64,000 bases of DNA. It comes from JBBROS01 sp965260995 (GTDB taxonomy: Bacteria > Pseudomonadota > Alphaproteobacteria > Acetobacterales > Acetobacteraceae). The DNA is taken from contig CBDHCD010000003.1 in assembly GCA_965260995.1 (NCBI GenBank), positions 1,488,001 through 1,552,000 of the forward strand, read 5' to 3'. The position numbers and the translations under genes are program-made. The notes under the pieces were generated by a model, which was not told the DNA's origin, did not search any database, and saw only the letters and a program-made list of their open reading frames with translations. Positions 1 to 8,903 of the stretch are shown here, piece by piece (positions within the stretch are counted from its first letter, which is position 1; every line of letters starts with the position of its first letter).

Positions 1-2
1 AC

Positions 3-1217
3 GTGGAGCAGGAGAACCGGGAGCTGCGCGAGCAGTTGCAGTCGATCGCGGAGGAGCACGGCACGGCGCTCGAGGAGCTGCGCAGCTCGAACGAGGAGCT
101 GCAATCGGTCAACGAGGAGCTGCAATCGGCGATCGAGGAGCTGCAAACCTCCAAGGAGGAGATCCAGTCGGTCAACGAGGAGCTGAGCACGGTCAACCTG
201 CAACTGTCGGGCAAGGTGGACCAGCTCGACCGGGCGAACAGCGACCTCAAGAACCTGTTCGAGAGCACCAAGGTGGCGACGGTGTTCCTCGGGCCGCACC
301 TGGTGATCCGCAGCTTCACGCCCGAGATCGCGACGCTCTACAACCTGATCCCGAGCGACGTGGGGCGGCCGCTGACGGACATCGCCGGGCGGATCGCCTA
401 CGAGACGCTGCGCGAGGACGTGGGGCTGGTGCTGGACACCTTGACGCCCCTGGAGCGGCGGGTGGCGCGGACGGACGGCTCGGCGCACTACCTGGTCCGC
501 ATCCTGCCCTACCGCTCGCCGGACAACGCGGTGGACGGGTCGTTGCTCACGTTCGTGGACGTGACGAGCCTGGTGCAGGCGGAGGCGCACCAGCGGCTGC
601 TGATCGACGAGCTGAACCACCGGGTCAAGAACATGCTGACGGTGGTGATCTCGCTGGCGACGGCGACGCTGCGGCGGTCGGAGTCGCTTCCTGAGTTCTC
701 GGACATGTTCATGGGCCGGGTGCACGCGCTGAGCGCCGCCTACACGCTGCTGAGCCGGGAGGGCTGGGAGCGCGTGGCGCTGCACGAGATGATGGCGCAG
801 GAGCTGCAACCGTTCCTGTCGGACGAGCGGCACAACGTGGTCATCGAGGGGCCACCGGTGATGCTGGAGCCGCGGCGGGCGCTGGCGCTCGGGATGGCGC
901 TGCACGAATTGGCGACGAACGCGGTCAAGCACGGCGCGTTGTCAGTGCCGGAAGGCACGGTGCAGGTGACATGGACGATCGAGGGCACGGCCAGGGACGG
1001 CAAGCAGATCGCGTTGGAGTGGCGGGAGCGGGACGGGCCGGCGGTGACGCCGCCGCAGCGCCGCGGGTTCGGCACCATCATGATCGAGCGCGGGCTGGCG
1101 CACGACCTGGGCGGCAGTGTGACGCTCGAATTCCCGGCCGACGGCGTGCGGGCGCGGTTGCTGGCGCCGTTGCTGGACCCCGCGGCGGCCCCGGCGATGG
1201 CGACGCAAGACGCCTGA
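3..1217 (+). CDS. HWE-family sensor histidine kinase, C-terminal part (5' end outside window)
   Basis: The frame is open to the window edge, so the GTG at 3 is probably not the true start. What is visible runs: a coiled coil (about residues 1-85) with repeated SNEELQS/NEELQSVNEEL units, a PAS-like domain (about 85-195), then an HWE-type kinase core with the H-box LNHRVKN (about residue 205), the N-box ALHELATNAVKHG and the WRE segment (EWRERDGP) that names the family. The coiled-coil-PAS-HWE order matches the C-terminal half of CheB/CheR-PAS-kinase hybrid proteins, so chemotaxis-type methyltransferase and methylesterase domains may lie upstream (inference). It would autophosphorylate on His and pass phosphate to the response regulator that starts 1 base after its stop. 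Confidence 0.88.
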   Translation: MEQENRELREQLQSIAEEHGTALEELRSSNEELQSVNEELQSAIEELQTSKEEIQSVNEELSTVNLQLSGKVDQLDRANSDLKNLFESTKVATVFLGPHLVIRSFTPEIATLYNLIPSDVGRPLTDIAGRIAYETLREDVGLVLDTLTPLERRVARTDGSAHYLVRILPYRSPDNAVDGSLLTFVDVTSLVQAEAHQRLLIDELNHRVKNMLTVVISLATATLRRSESLPEFSDMFMGRVHALSAAYTLLSREGWERVALHEMMAQELQPFLSDERHNVVIEGPPVMLEPRRALALGMALHELATNAVKHGALSVPEGTVQVTWTIEGTARDGKQIALEWRERDGPAVTPPQRRGFGTIMIERGLAHDLGGSVTLEFPADGVRARLLAPLLDPAAAPAMATQDA

Positions 1218-1218
1218 C

Positions 1219-1584
1219 ATGAGCGGCCGCGCGTTGGCCGGCAAGCGCGTGCTGGTGGTCGAGGACGAGGTCGTGGTGGCGTTCCTGATCGAGGACGTAC
1301 TGGCGGAGGAGGGCTGCGACGTGGTGGGACCCTACGCTACGGTGGCGTTGGCGCTGATCGCGGCGGAGACGGAGGCGCTCGACTTCGCCATGCTGGACGT
1401 CAACGTGGCCGGGGAGCGGGTGTATCCGGTGGCGCTAAGGCTGGCCGCCCGGAACATCCCGTTCCTGCTGGTGTCGGGCTACGGCGACGCGGCAGTGCCG
1501 CCCGAGCATCCGGAGTGGCAGGTGTTCGGCAAGCCGTTCCGGGCCGGCGAGCTGGTGAGCCGGCTGGCCCGGCTGGTGGCTTGA
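1219..1584 (+). CDS. Single-domain response regulator
   Basis: A 121-residue receiver domain with no output domain. Acidic pocket E15-D16, phospho-acceptor D60 (AMLDVNVAGE), the Ser in LLVSGYG and the conserved Lys in VFGKPF (K105) are all present. Its ATG follows the kinase stop by one base, so the two are co-transcribed and very likely form a cognate pair. Single-domain receivers of this type act by protein-protein contact or as phosphate sinks; the output here is unknown. Confidence 0.9.
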   Translation: MSGRALAGKRVLVVEDEVVVAFLIEDVLAEEGCDVVGPYATVALALIAAETEALDFAMLDVNVAGERVYPVALRLAARNIPFLLVSGYGDAAVPPEHPEWQVFGKPFRAGELVSRLARLVA

Positions 1585-1620
1585 GCGGAGGCGGGGCGCG
1601 AGGCTTTACCCGCCGGGGGT

Positions 1621-1725
1621 TTAGAGCGGTTTCATGTTGCGCAAAACCGCTCTAGCCATCGTTCCACGCGGTTGCTCAGTTTGGTCGGACGCGAGGCGCG
1701 TCCGACCAAACTGAAACCGCTCTAA
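1621..1725. repeat. Intergenic double-hairpin repeat, full-length copy
   Basis: AGAGCGGTTT (1623-1632) pairs with AAACCGCTCT (1644-1653). A second perfect 17-bp stem (1677-1693 with 1697-1713, 3-nt loop) centres on GGTCGGACGCG, and the unit ends with another AAACCGCTCT (1714-1723). It lies between two convergent genes and could end transcription from both sides. Related sequence recurs near 3.6, 11.6, 19.9, 28.6, 49.47 and 50.37 kb. Confidence 0.85.
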
Positions 1726-1730
1726 GCCCC

Positions 1731-1776
1731 GGACTCCAGGAACGGATCGCGAAGGTTGGCCTTCGCCGGAGTCCAG
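1731..1776. terminator. Hairpin between convergent genes
   Basis: Outer stem GGACTCC/GGAGTCC encloses an inner 7-bp stem GCGAAGG (1749-1755) / CCTTCGC (1760-1766) with a 4-base loop. There is no clear U-tract. Its position between the response regulator and the SDR gene suits a bidirectional transcription barrier. Confidence 0.45.
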
Positions 1777-1796
1777 GGGCGAAGCCCCGGCCCCGC

Positions 1797-2651
1797 CTAC
1801 AACATGGGCCGGCCGCCGGTGACGGGGATCAGGGCCGAGGTCATGTAGCTGGCGTCGTCGGAGGCGAGCAGGACGTAGGCCCCGGCGAGTTCGGCGGGCT
1901 GGCCGGGGCGGCCCATCGGCGTGTTGGAGCCGAACGCCTTGACCTTGTCGGGCGGCATGGTGGCGGGGATCAGGGGCGTCCAGATCGGGCCGGGGGCGAC
2001 GGCGTTCACGCGAATGCCCTTCTCGGCGAGCATCTGGCCGAGGCCGGCGGTGAAGTTGGCGATGGCGCCCTTGGTGGTGGCGTAGGCCAGCAGGCCGGGG
2101 GACGGCGAGGTGGCGTTGATCGAGCTGGTGTTGATGATGGACGCGCCGGGCTTCATGTGCGGCACGGCGGCGCGGCAGAGATAGAACATGCTGTGGAGGT
2201 TGGTGCGCATGGTGACGTCCCATTCCTCGGCGCTGATGTCCTCGATGGACTCGAAGCTTTTCTGGTGGGCGGCGTTGTTGACCAGGATGTCGAGGCCGCC
2301 GAGTTCGGCGACCGCGCGCTCGACCAGCGTCTTGCAGTGGGCCTCGTCCTTGATGTCGCCGGGGACGAGGATGGCCTGGCGGCCGGCCTGCTTGACCCAC
2401 TTGGCGGTTTCCTCGGCGTCCTCCTGCTCGTTGTAATAGGAGATGAGGATGTCAGCGCCTTCGCGGGCGTAGGCGATGGCGACGGCGCGGCCGATGCCGG
2501 AGTCGCCGCCGGTGATGAGCGCCTTGCGGCCGGCGAGACGGCCGCTGCCCTTGTAGCTGTCCTCGCCGTGATCGGGCTTGGGGTTCATGTCGGCGGTGGA
2601 GCCGGGCGGCTCCTGTTGCTGCTTCGAGACGCTTTCGGGATAGTCGGCCAT
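1797..2651 (-). CDS. SDR-family oxidoreductase (stress-type, YhdF/glucose-dehydrogenase-like)
   Basis: A 284-residue classical short-chain dehydrogenase with a hydrophilic N-terminal extension of about 40 residues (PESVSKQQQEPPG) typical of the general-stress subgroup. The cofactor motif GGDSGIGRA, the structural NNAAH motif, the catalytic Ser in NTSSINA and the YATTK catalytic Tyr/Lys are all present, and the end (VTGGRPML) fits the family. It should oxidise or reduce a hydroxyl/ketone with NAD(P)(H); the substrate cannot be told from sequence. It stands alone on the minus strand, convergent with the response regulator. Confidence 0.9.
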   Translation of the reverse strand: MADYPESVSKQQQEPPGSTADMNPKPDHGEDSYKGSGRLAGRKALITGGDSGIGRAVAIAYAREGADILISYYNEQEDAEETAKWVKQAGRQAILVPGDIKDEAHCKTLVERAVAELGGLDILVNNAAHQKSFESIEDISAEEWDVTMRTNLHSMFYLCRAAVPHMKPGASIINTSSINATSPSPGLLAYATTKGAIANFTAGLGQMLAEKGIRVNAVAPGPIWTPLIPATMPPDKVKAFGSNTPMGRPGQPAELAGAYVLLASDDASYMTSALIPVTGGRPML

Positions 2652-2749
2652 AGATCAGGCTCCGGGTTCGGGGTGTCGAGACCGGTTCAAGGGGGCGGGC
2701 GGGCGGAGGGTTGCGCGATGGGGCGGTGCCAAAGCGGTGAGGTCGCGGC

Positions 2750-3535
2750 GTGGTGATGGGCGGCGTCGCGTGGTCGGCGGCGCAGTACGTGGCGTTCGAG
2801 GCGGAGCGGACCCGGCCCGTGCGCGACCTGCTGGCGGCGGTGCCGACGGCAGCGGCGCGGGCGGTGGTCGATCTCGGCTGCGGGCCGGGCAACTCGACTG
2901 AGCTGTTGGCGGCGCGGTTCCCGGACGCGCTGGTGTCGGCGCTCGACGGCTCGGCGGAGATGGCGGCGGCGGCGCGGGCGCGGCTGCCGGGGGTGGCGGT
3001 GGAGGTGGGTCGGATCGAGGACTGGGCGGCGCCGGGGCCGTTCGACGTGATCCTGGCGAACGCGTCGCTGCACTGGGTGGCGGACCATGCGGCGTTGCTG
3101 CCGCGGCTGGCAGGGCGGCTGGCGGCGGGGGGGAGCCTCGCGGCGCAGATGCCGGACAACCTGGGCGAGCCGGCGCACGCGCTGATGCGGGCGGTGGCGG
3201 CGGAGGGGCCGTGGGCCGGGCGGATGGAGGAGGCGTTGGCCGCGCGGACGGCGCTGCTCGACGCCCGCGGGTACTACGCCACCCTGCGGCCAGCGTGCCG
3301 GGCGGTCGAGATCTGGCGGACGACGTACTATCACCCGTTGGCCGGTGGGGCGGACGCGGTGGTGGCGTGGTTCGAGGGCAGCGGGCTGCGGCCGTTCCTG
3401 CGCGCGCTCGACGGGGCCGAGCGGGCCGCGTTCCTCGCGCGCTACCGCGAGGAGATCGCGTTGGCCTATCCCGTGGACGTGGACGGCAGCGTGCTGCTGC
3501 CGTTCCCGCGCCTGTTCTTCGTGGCGACGCGGTGA
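2750..3535 (+). CDS. tam: Trans-aconitate 2-methyltransferase
   Basis: A class I SAM-dependent methyltransferase of 261 residues, the usual Tam length. The SAM loop VVDLGCGPGNSTELL, the ILANASLHWV segment, AQMPDNLGEP and the C-terminal WRTTYYHPL and LPFPRLFFVATR segments follow E. coli Tam closely. The enzyme methylates trans-aconitate, an inhibitory by-product of aconitase. GTG 2750 is chosen because a GAGG sits 7 bases upstream; GTG 2753 and ATG 2756 are in-frame alternatives. It is divergent from the SDR gene across about 100 bases. Confidence 0.93.
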   Translation: MVMGGVAWSAAQYVAFEAERTRPVRDLLAAVPTAAARAVVDLGCGPGNSTELLAARFPDALVSALDGSAEMAAAARARLPGVAVEVGRIEDWAAPGPFDVILANASLHWVADHAALLPRLAGRLAAGGSLAAQMPDNLGEPAHALMRAVAAEGPWAGRMEEALAARTALLDARGYYATLRPACRAVEIWRTTYYHPLAGGADAVVAWFEGSGLRPFLRALDGAERAAFLARYREEIALAYPVDVDGSVLLPFPRLFFVATR

Positions 3536-3580
3536 CGCGCCGGGCCACGGCTGGTCCCGGCGCGCACCGGCATGGCCGCT

Positions 3581-3655
3581 AGGGCGGCTCCAGCTTGGTC
3601 GGACGCACTCTCATGTCCGATCAAGCCGACGAACCGTGGTGGAACCGCTTCAGGC
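3581..3655. repeat. Intergenic repeat, diverged copy
   Basis: Shares AGGGCGGCTCCAGC, GGTCGGACGC and a GGAACCGCTT end with the repeat at 1621-1725, but the long stem is degraded. It lies between the convergent tam and PPOX genes. Confidence 0.55.
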
Positions 3656-4144
3656 GAAGTTGATCTTCTGGTTGTCGCCAGGGTCCGGCGCTTCGCCGGT
3701 GACGACGGCCTTCACGTAGCCGTAGGCGTGGACCATCTTGCTGTTCGGGGCGTCCCAGTACTCGGCAGCGGTGACGTTGATCTTGAGCAGGCCGATGTCC
3801 GGGTCGTCCTTGCCCTTGGGGAACCAGGTGCGAAGCGGCTCGGACCAGTGCTGGTCGATGCTCTGCTTGTCGCTGACCACGGTGGCCTTGCCGGAGAGGC
3901 TGACGTAGTTCTGGCTGTCCGGCTCGGCGTAGGTGACGCCGACGCTGTGCTCGGCGTTGACCTCCTCCACCTTGTGGCTGCTCTTGCGGGTGAAGAACCA
4001 GAGGGTGCCGTCGAACTCGGACTGGCTGGCGGCCATAGGGCGCGCGCGCAGGTCGCCGTCGTCGGCGGTGGTCAGCATAGCGAACTTGATGTCCTTGATC
4101 ATGGACCAGAGCTTGTCGCGGAGTTCCGGGGTGGCAGCGGTCAT
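3650..4144 (-). CDS. Pyridoxamine 5'-phosphate oxidase-fold general stress protein
   Basis: A 164-residue split-barrel flavin-binding protein of the general-stress-protein-26 type. FAMLTTADDGDLRARPM, the WFFTRKSSHKVEE segment and YVSLSGKATVV are characteristic. Such proteins bind FMN or F420 and are induced by stress, but their substrates are mostly unknown. It is not the biosynthetic PdxH, which is longer. A paralogue-level relative of a different PPOX subgroup lies at 39709-40329. Confidence 0.88.
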   Translation of the reverse strand: MTAATPELRDKLWSMIKDIKFAMLTTADDGDLRARPMAASQSEFDGTLWFFTRKSSHKVEEVNAEHSVGVTYAEPDSQNYVSLSGKATVVSDKQSIDQHWSEPLRTWFPKGKDDPDIGLLKINVTAAEYWDAPNSKMVHAYGYVKAVVTGEAPDPGDNQKINFA

Positions 4145-4218
4145 GTCGGCTCCTTCTCTTGGGTGAGCGTGCGTGGATGGGGGTTAAAGCGTTGAGGCCG
4201 GGGCGGGGTTGCACGCCA

Positions 4219-4845
4219 ATGCGACGTGCCGCCGAGGCGGGCGCGCTGGCCGACCCGGCGGAGGCCGGGCGGCGGCGGGCGTTGCTGGCCGGGGCGGCGG
4301 GACGAACGGGGCCGATGGCGGCGCTGGTGCGGCACGCGGCGGCGCTGCGGACGACGCACGGCGAGGTGCCGGATGCCGACCCGCTGGACGGGGGCGCGGC
4401 GGCGCGGCTGCTGTTGCTGCTGGAAACGCCGGGGCCGTCCATCGGGGGGAACGGGATCGTGTCGGCGGACAACCCGACCGGGACCGGGCGCAACTTGCGG
4501 CGGTTCTGGGCCGAGGCCGGGCTGTGCCGGCGGGACCGGGTGATCTGGAACGCGGTGCCGTGGGTGATCCACGAGGGCGGGCGCAACCGCGCGCCGCGCG
4601 CGGCGGAGGTGCGGGCGGGGCTGGCGACGCTGCCGCCGCTGCTGGCCGGGTTGCCGCGGCTGCGGGTGGCGGTGCTGGCGGGGCGGGCGGCAGCGGGGGC
4701 GGCGGGGCTGTTCGGGCCGGGGGTGCGGGTGCTGCTGATGCCACATCCCAGCCCGACGATCGTATGCACCAGCCCGGAGATCGGGCGGCGGATCGGCGCG
4801 GCGCTGGGCGAGGCGGCGGCGGTGCTGCGGGACGATCGCGGTTGA
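4219..4845 (+). CDS. Uracil-DNA glycosylase superfamily protein
   Basis: About 208 residues from the ATG at 4219, which follows a G-rich RBS-like stretch; the frame is open back to a TTG at 4159, but that would give an unusual N-terminus. LLLETPGPSIGG, the SADNPTGTGRNLRRF segment, WNAVPW and the C-terminal PHPSPTIV match the UDG fold of the family-4-like group found in alphaproteobacteria. No clear Fe-S cysteine set is visible, so catalytic activity on uracil is inferred, not shown. Confidence 0.75.
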   Translation: MRRAAEAGALADPAEAGRRRALLAGAAGRTGPMAALVRHAAALRTTHGEVPDADPLDGGAAARLLLLLETPGPSIGGNGIVSADNPTGTGRNLRRFWAEAGLCRRDRVIWNAVPWVIHEGGRNRAPRAAEVRAGLATLPPLLAGLPRLRVAVLAGRAAAGAAGLFGPGVRVLLMPHPSPTIVCTSPEIGRRIGAALGEAAAVLRDDRG

Positions 4846-4921
4846 CGGAAGGCCGTGGGCTTCGTCCCTCGACCCCACCAGGGCTGTGATCCAAATTGGG
4901 GTTCGGGGCCCGCGGCCCCGA

Positions 4922-4945
4922 CGGGTCCAGGGCAGCGCCCTGGCC
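4922..4945. terminator. GC-rich hairpin downstream of the UDG-like gene
   Basis: CCAGGGC (4927-4933) pairs with GCCCTGG (4937-4943) over a 3-base loop, between convergent genes. There is no U-tract. Hairpins of this 'gtccaggg' type are common dispersed elements in GC-rich alphaproteobacteria. Confidence 0.4.
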
Positions 4946-4976
4946 TTGACTGTTCCGGGCGGCCCAGTGCGGGACC

Positions 4977-6824
4977 CTAGGGCGGGGAAAGGCGCAGGAT
5001 CGTCGGTTCGATGGGGTCGAGGGAAAGGTCGAGGCGGGTGGCGACGGCCGGGGGGCCGGGGCGGCGGAGGTCGGTGACGGCGGCGGGCGCGGGCAGGGCC
5101 AGGGTGATGCGGGGCGGCGCGCCCCAGGGGCGGCCGGATTGCAGGGCGAGGATGGTGCCCGCGGCGTCCCGCCACCAGCGGGCCTCGACGCCGGGGGCGG
5201 GCTGGCCGTCGGGGCCGAGCACGGTGGCGCGAGGGCGCGCGCCGGCTTCCGCCAGCAGGGCGGCGAGCTTGGCCAGGGTGGCGGGGGTGTCCTCGTTGTC
5301 GGGGCGGACGGGCTGGGGATGGGGGACGCCGGGCAGCGGCGGCGCGGCGCGGCGGCGGCCGTGGCCGTCGTAGAGGCCGGGTTCGGTGTCGGCGAGGACG
5401 GCGCCGCCCCCGGCGCGGAAGGCCTGGATGGCGGACACGTCGGCGTCGGACAGGGCGATGGCGTGCGGGAGGAGCAGGACCTTGACGCCGGCCAGGGTGG
5501 CGGGGCCGAGCGTGTCGGCGGCGACGAAGCGGGGCTGGACGCCGATCTCGGCCAGGCGGCGCAGCAGGATGCGGCGGCTGGCGCGCCAGGCGTTGTCGTC
5601 GTACTCGCGCTCGGCGTCGCGGGCGGACCAGTCGTGGTCGCCGGCCCGGCGGTCGAGCAGCCAGCGCAGGCGGAAGCTGGCCTGGCTGTGCAGGACGGCG
5701 ACCGGATCGGGAGCGGGGCGGGCCGTGGCGAGGGCGGGCATGACGGGGGCGATGGCGGCGGCGAGGGCGGCGATCTCGCGGCCGCGCGGGCCGGGCGCGC
5801 CGTCCGGGCGCACCACGTCGTCGTCCTCGTCCCAGACGATCATGCCGCGGCCGCCGTGGAGCACGCTGCGCCAGGCGGCGTGGGCCTCGCGCGGACCGCG
5901 GCCGAAGCTGGTGCGGATCGGGATCAGGTCCGGGTTGAAGGCGGTGGCGAGGTCGAGGGCGTGGCCGTAGTCGTAGATCTCCATCACGTCCACGGCGGGG
6001 GCGAGGCGGGCGTAGTCGTAGCCACCCCAGCCCGGCACCTGCGCGCCCTCGATGGCGGCGAGCGCGCCCGGGTCGGCGGCGTGGACCGCGTCCGTGCCGG
6101 CGCGGACGGCGCGGGCGAAGGCGACGTCCATCCAGGCCTTGAAGTCGGACCAGGCGGAGTAGTTGCCGTCCGTGCGGCGGAGGGCGGCGTCGGTGAGTTC
6201 AGGCTGCACCGCGTCCCAGGATGGGAAGTCGGCGTTCCACTGCCGGTTGAGGGCGGCGAGGCTGGGGTATTGCGTGCGGAGCCAGTCGCGCATGGCGGCG
6301 AGCGAGGCGGGGGCGAGGTCGGCGTCCCAGGCGGCGGCGAGGTCGCCGATGCCGGTCTCGTCGCCGAGGTTGTAGAACAGGGGGCCGTGCGGGGCCTCGG
6401 CGCGGACGACGGCGGCGAGGCGGTCGCGGACGCGGGCGAGGAAGGCGGGGTCGGACAGGCCGGGTTCGCGCAGGAACACCGAGGGGTCGTCGGGCGCGTC
6501 GCGGCGGCGCTGCTTGGCGGCGTCGAACAGCCAGGTGACGGGCTTGCCCGGCGCGTAGCGGTGATAGGGGGCGTAGAAGTCGGTGGCGATGTTCTCCAGG
6601 TAGTAGGTGAGGCCGGCGGCGAGGGCCTGGTCGCGGCCGGGGCGATCAACCTGGCCCAGGCTGGCGCGGACCTTGACGCCGGTGAAGCCGAGGGCGGCGA
6701 GGCCCTGCAACTGGGCCGGGGTGCGGTCCTGCCACATCAGGAGCTGGTAGCGGTCCCAGCGGGCGTCCTCCGCCCGGACGGGCGCGGCCAGCAGCAGGCA
6801 GAGGAGCAGGAGGGCGCGGGTCAT
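4977..6824 (-). CDS. Secreted GH42-like (beta-galactosidase-type) glycoside hydrolase
   Basis: 615 residues beginning with a Sec signal peptide (MTRALLLLCLLLAAPVRA). The ATG at 6824 overlaps the stop of the upstream beta-helix gene (ATGA), which fixes the start; the open frame continues further but out of register with real coding. The N-terminal half is TIM-barrel-like, with LFYNLGDETGIG as a candidate acid/base region and VDVMEIYDYG as a candidate nucleophile strand, followed by a beta-galactosidase A4-like flavodoxin-fold domain (VKVLLLPHAIALSDADV) and a C-terminal beta domain. Family membership beyond clan GH-A is inferred. Co-transcription with two beta-helix proteins points to export and work on a polysaccharide. 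Confidence 0.72.
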   Translation of the reverse strand: MTRALLLLCLLLAAPVRAEDARWDRYQLLMWQDRTPAQLQGLAALGFTGVKVRASLGQVDRPGRDQALAAGLTYYLENIATDFYAPYHRYAPGKPVTWLFDAAKQRRRDAPDDPSVFLREPGLSDPAFLARVRDRLAAVVRAEAPHGPLFYNLGDETGIGDLAAAWDADLAPASLAAMRDWLRTQYPSLAALNRQWNADFPSWDAVQPELTDAALRRTDGNYSAWSDFKAWMDVAFARAVRAGTDAVHAADPGALAAIEGAQVPGWGGYDYARLAPAVDVMEIYDYGHALDLATAFNPDLIPIRTSFGRGPREAHAAWRSVLHGGRGMIVWDEDDDVVRPDGAPGPRGREIAALAAAIAPVMPALATARPAPDPVAVLHSQASFRLRWLLDRRAGDHDWSARDAEREYDDNAWRASRRILLRRLAEIGVQPRFVAADTLGPATLAGVKVLLLPHAIALSDADVSAIQAFRAGGGAVLADTEPGLYDGHGRRRAAPPLPGVPHPQPVRPDNEDTPATLAKLAALLAEAGARPRATVLGPDGQPAPGVEARWWRDAAGTILALQSGRPWGAPPRITLALPAPAAVTDLRRPGPPAVATRLDLSLDPIEPTILRLSPP

Positions 6825-7814
6825 CGGCCGAGCCAACCCTTGAGGGTGCGCTTGGCGTCGCCGGCGAGGGCGCGGGCCGTGCCCCAGGCGTCGCGGGCCA
6901 GGCCGCCGGCCTTGTGGCGCAGCAGGCCGGCGTCGCTGACCACGGTGTCGCCGGGGGGGACGGTGTTGGCGTCGAGCACGGGGTCGGCGTCCGTCCAGTC
7001 CAGGAGCAGGGTTCGCGGGCCGCCGACGGCGCTCTCCAGGCGGTTGCGGCGCAGGGTGACGCCGGCGCCGGTGGCGACGACGGCGGCGGCGTGGGGCGGC
7101 GGGTTGGGGCCGAGCCGCAGCACGTTGTCCTGCATCACGAGCTGGCCGCCGCCGGCGCTGACGGCCGCGCCCGCGCCGGGTTCGGCGCCGGTGTCGATGT
7201 GGTTGCCGGCAAGCTCGGTGCGGGCGGCGGTGGACGAGATCTGGCCGCCCTTGACGCCGGTGAAGGTCGAGGCCTCGACGCGCAGCAGGGCGATGCCGGC
7301 GACGGTCAGGGCGTAGGTGGGGCGCTCGCCGGGGACGCCGCCGCCGTCGAACGCGCAGTGGCTGAGGCGGATGACGCCGGGGCCGGCCTGGGCGGCGAGC
7401 AGGCCGACCTCGTTGTTGTCGAAGCGGACCCGTTCGAGGGTGAGGGATTGCGCTTCGAGGCGGATGCCAGCGCCGTTGCGGTCGGGGACGCGGGCGCGGG
7501 CGAGGGTGAGGTCGCGCACGGTGAGGCTGTCGGCCTGGACGACGAGGACCGCCTTGCCTTGGCAGGTCTGGTCGCGCAGCACGGTCGTGGGGCCAGCGCC
7601 TTCCAGGGTGAGGCCGCGGCGGGAGAGGATGGCGCACTCGTAGTAGTCGCCGGGGGCGAGGCGGATGGTGTCGCCGTCCGCGGCGGCGGCGACGGCGGCG
7701 GCCAGGGTGGGATGCGAGGCCCCCTGCCCCGGCGCGCCGGCGCCGACCAGCAGCGTGCGGCTGGCGGCCGGGGCGGCCAGGAGGGAGGCGAGCGCCGCGC
7801 AGGCGAGGCGCATC
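6821..7814 (-). CDS. Secreted right-handed beta-helix protein (paralogue B)
   Basis: 330 residues with a signal peptide (MRLACAALASLLAAPAAS). Short strand-turn repeats rich in V/L/N (LTLEGAG, LTVRDLTLARARVPDRNG, LTLERVRFDNNEVG) fit the pectate-lyase/parallel beta-helix fold. It is clearly paralogous to the next gene upstream (both have LTxARARVPDxNGAGIR and DxxTxxCxGK-like strands). The tail (LARDAWGTARALAGDAKRT) is a short amphipathic extension absent from the paralogue. No catalytic residues could be assigned. Confidence 0.75.
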
Positions 7815-7845
7815 GGGGTCGGCTCCTGGATCAGCGGGCGGCGGG

Positions 7846-8820
7846 TCAGCGGGCGGGCGTCACCTTGCCGTCGCCGCTGAGCGGCTGGACCTGGCCGGTG
7901 AGGCGGTTGCCCTTGAGCACGGCGGGGGTGGCGGTGAGATTGCGGACGAAGATGGTGCGGTAGTTGCCGTCGTTGGCGAAGGTGTTGCCCTCGACGACGA
8001 TCTCGGGCGTCGGCTGGGAGACGCCTTCCGCGCCGATGACGATGGCGGCGGAATGGTTCTCGGCCTCGGGGCCTTTCTCGAGCTTGCTGTCGCGCACGAC
8101 GAGGCTGCCGCCGACGGGCTGCTCGATGAGGTAGCTGGCGGTGCCGTCCTCGCCGTCCTGGATGGTGGCGCCGATGACCTCGGTGCGGGCGGCGCGGGAC
8201 TTGATGTGGTGGCCCTGCTTGGTGCCGGTGAACTGGCTGCGCTCGATGCGGACGAGGTTGGCGTTGTTGACGTAGATGCCATGGGCGCAGTTGGAGCCGG
8301 TCGGGCAGGTGCCGTTGGCGTCGAACAGGCTGTTGCGGACGGTGATGGTGCCGGGCCGCGGCGGGGTGGAGAGGATGCCGTTCTGGTTGTTGACGAAGCG
8401 GACGCCGTCGACGGTGAGGTTGGGGCTCTCGTTGCGGATGCCGGCGCCGTTGTTGTCGGGGACGCGGGCGCGGGTCAGGGTGAGGTTGCGGACGGTGATG
8501 TTGTCGCCGGTGGTGATGAACAGGCCCTTGCCGGCGCACGCCTTGTCGGTGATGACGACGGCGGAGGCGTCGCCCGCGCCCTGGATGGTGAGGTTGTTGG
8601 CGCGCCAGGTGGCGCAGTCGAAGTACTGGCCGGGCTGGATGGCGACGGTGTCGCCGGGCTTGGCGGCGGCGGCGGCGGCGGACGGCTGGGCGAACTCCTT
8701 GCCGGGGCCGACTTCGAGGGTGCGGGCGCGGGCGGGCGCGAACGGTGCTGTGCAGGCCGTGAGCGACGTGACCAGGATGGCGGACAGGGTGGCGACGCGG
8801 AGGGTGTGCGGCATGGGCAT
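7846..8820 (-). CDS. Beta-helix lipoprotein (paralogue A)
   Basis: 324 residues with a lipobox-type signal (LVTSLTAC), so probably a membrane-anchored lipoprotein. The rest is a parallel beta-helix: LEVGPGKEFAQPSAAAAAAKPGDTVAIQPGQY is the usual N-terminal cap, followed by NLTIQG, NITVRNLTLTRARVPDNNG, and GIYVNNANLVRIERSQFTG repeats. It is first in a three-gene minus-strand operon, 31 bases ahead of its soluble paralogue. Possible polysaccharide lyase, epimerase or scaffold; function not assignable. Confidence 0.75.
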   Translation of the reverse strand: MPMPHTLRVATLSAILVTSLTACTAPFAPARARTLEVGPGKEFAQPSAAAAAAKPGDTVAIQPGQYFDCATWRANNLTIQGAGDASAVVITDKACAGKGLFITTGDNITVRNLTLTRARVPDNNGAGIRNESPNLTVDGVRFVNNQNGILSTPPRPGTITVRNSLFDANGTCPTGSNCAHGIYVNNANLVRIERSQFTGTKQGHHIKSRAARTEVIGATIQDGEDGTASYLIEQPVGGSLVVRDSKLEKGPEAENHSAAIVIGAEGVSQPTPEIVVEGNTFANDGNYRTIFVRNLTATPAVLKGNRLTGQVQPLSGDGKVTPAR

Positions 8821-8903
8821 GAAGCCGGCTCCCGAGGATGGAAATGTCGTGCGGAGGGGCGGACCCTAGCCCAACCAGGTGAACGCGACAAACGAAACGA
8901 TTT

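Noticed and set aside
5139..7316. A 725-codon open frame on the + strand opposite the GH42-like and beta-helix genes
   Set aside because: Low-complexity Gly/Ala/Val protein typical of antisense frames in GC-rich DNA; the minus-strand genes have signal peptides and domains.
4977..7637. Extension of the GH42-like protein to 886 residues
   Set aside because: The extra N-terminus is Arg/Pro-rich shadow of the beta-helix gene; a signal peptide begins at 6824.
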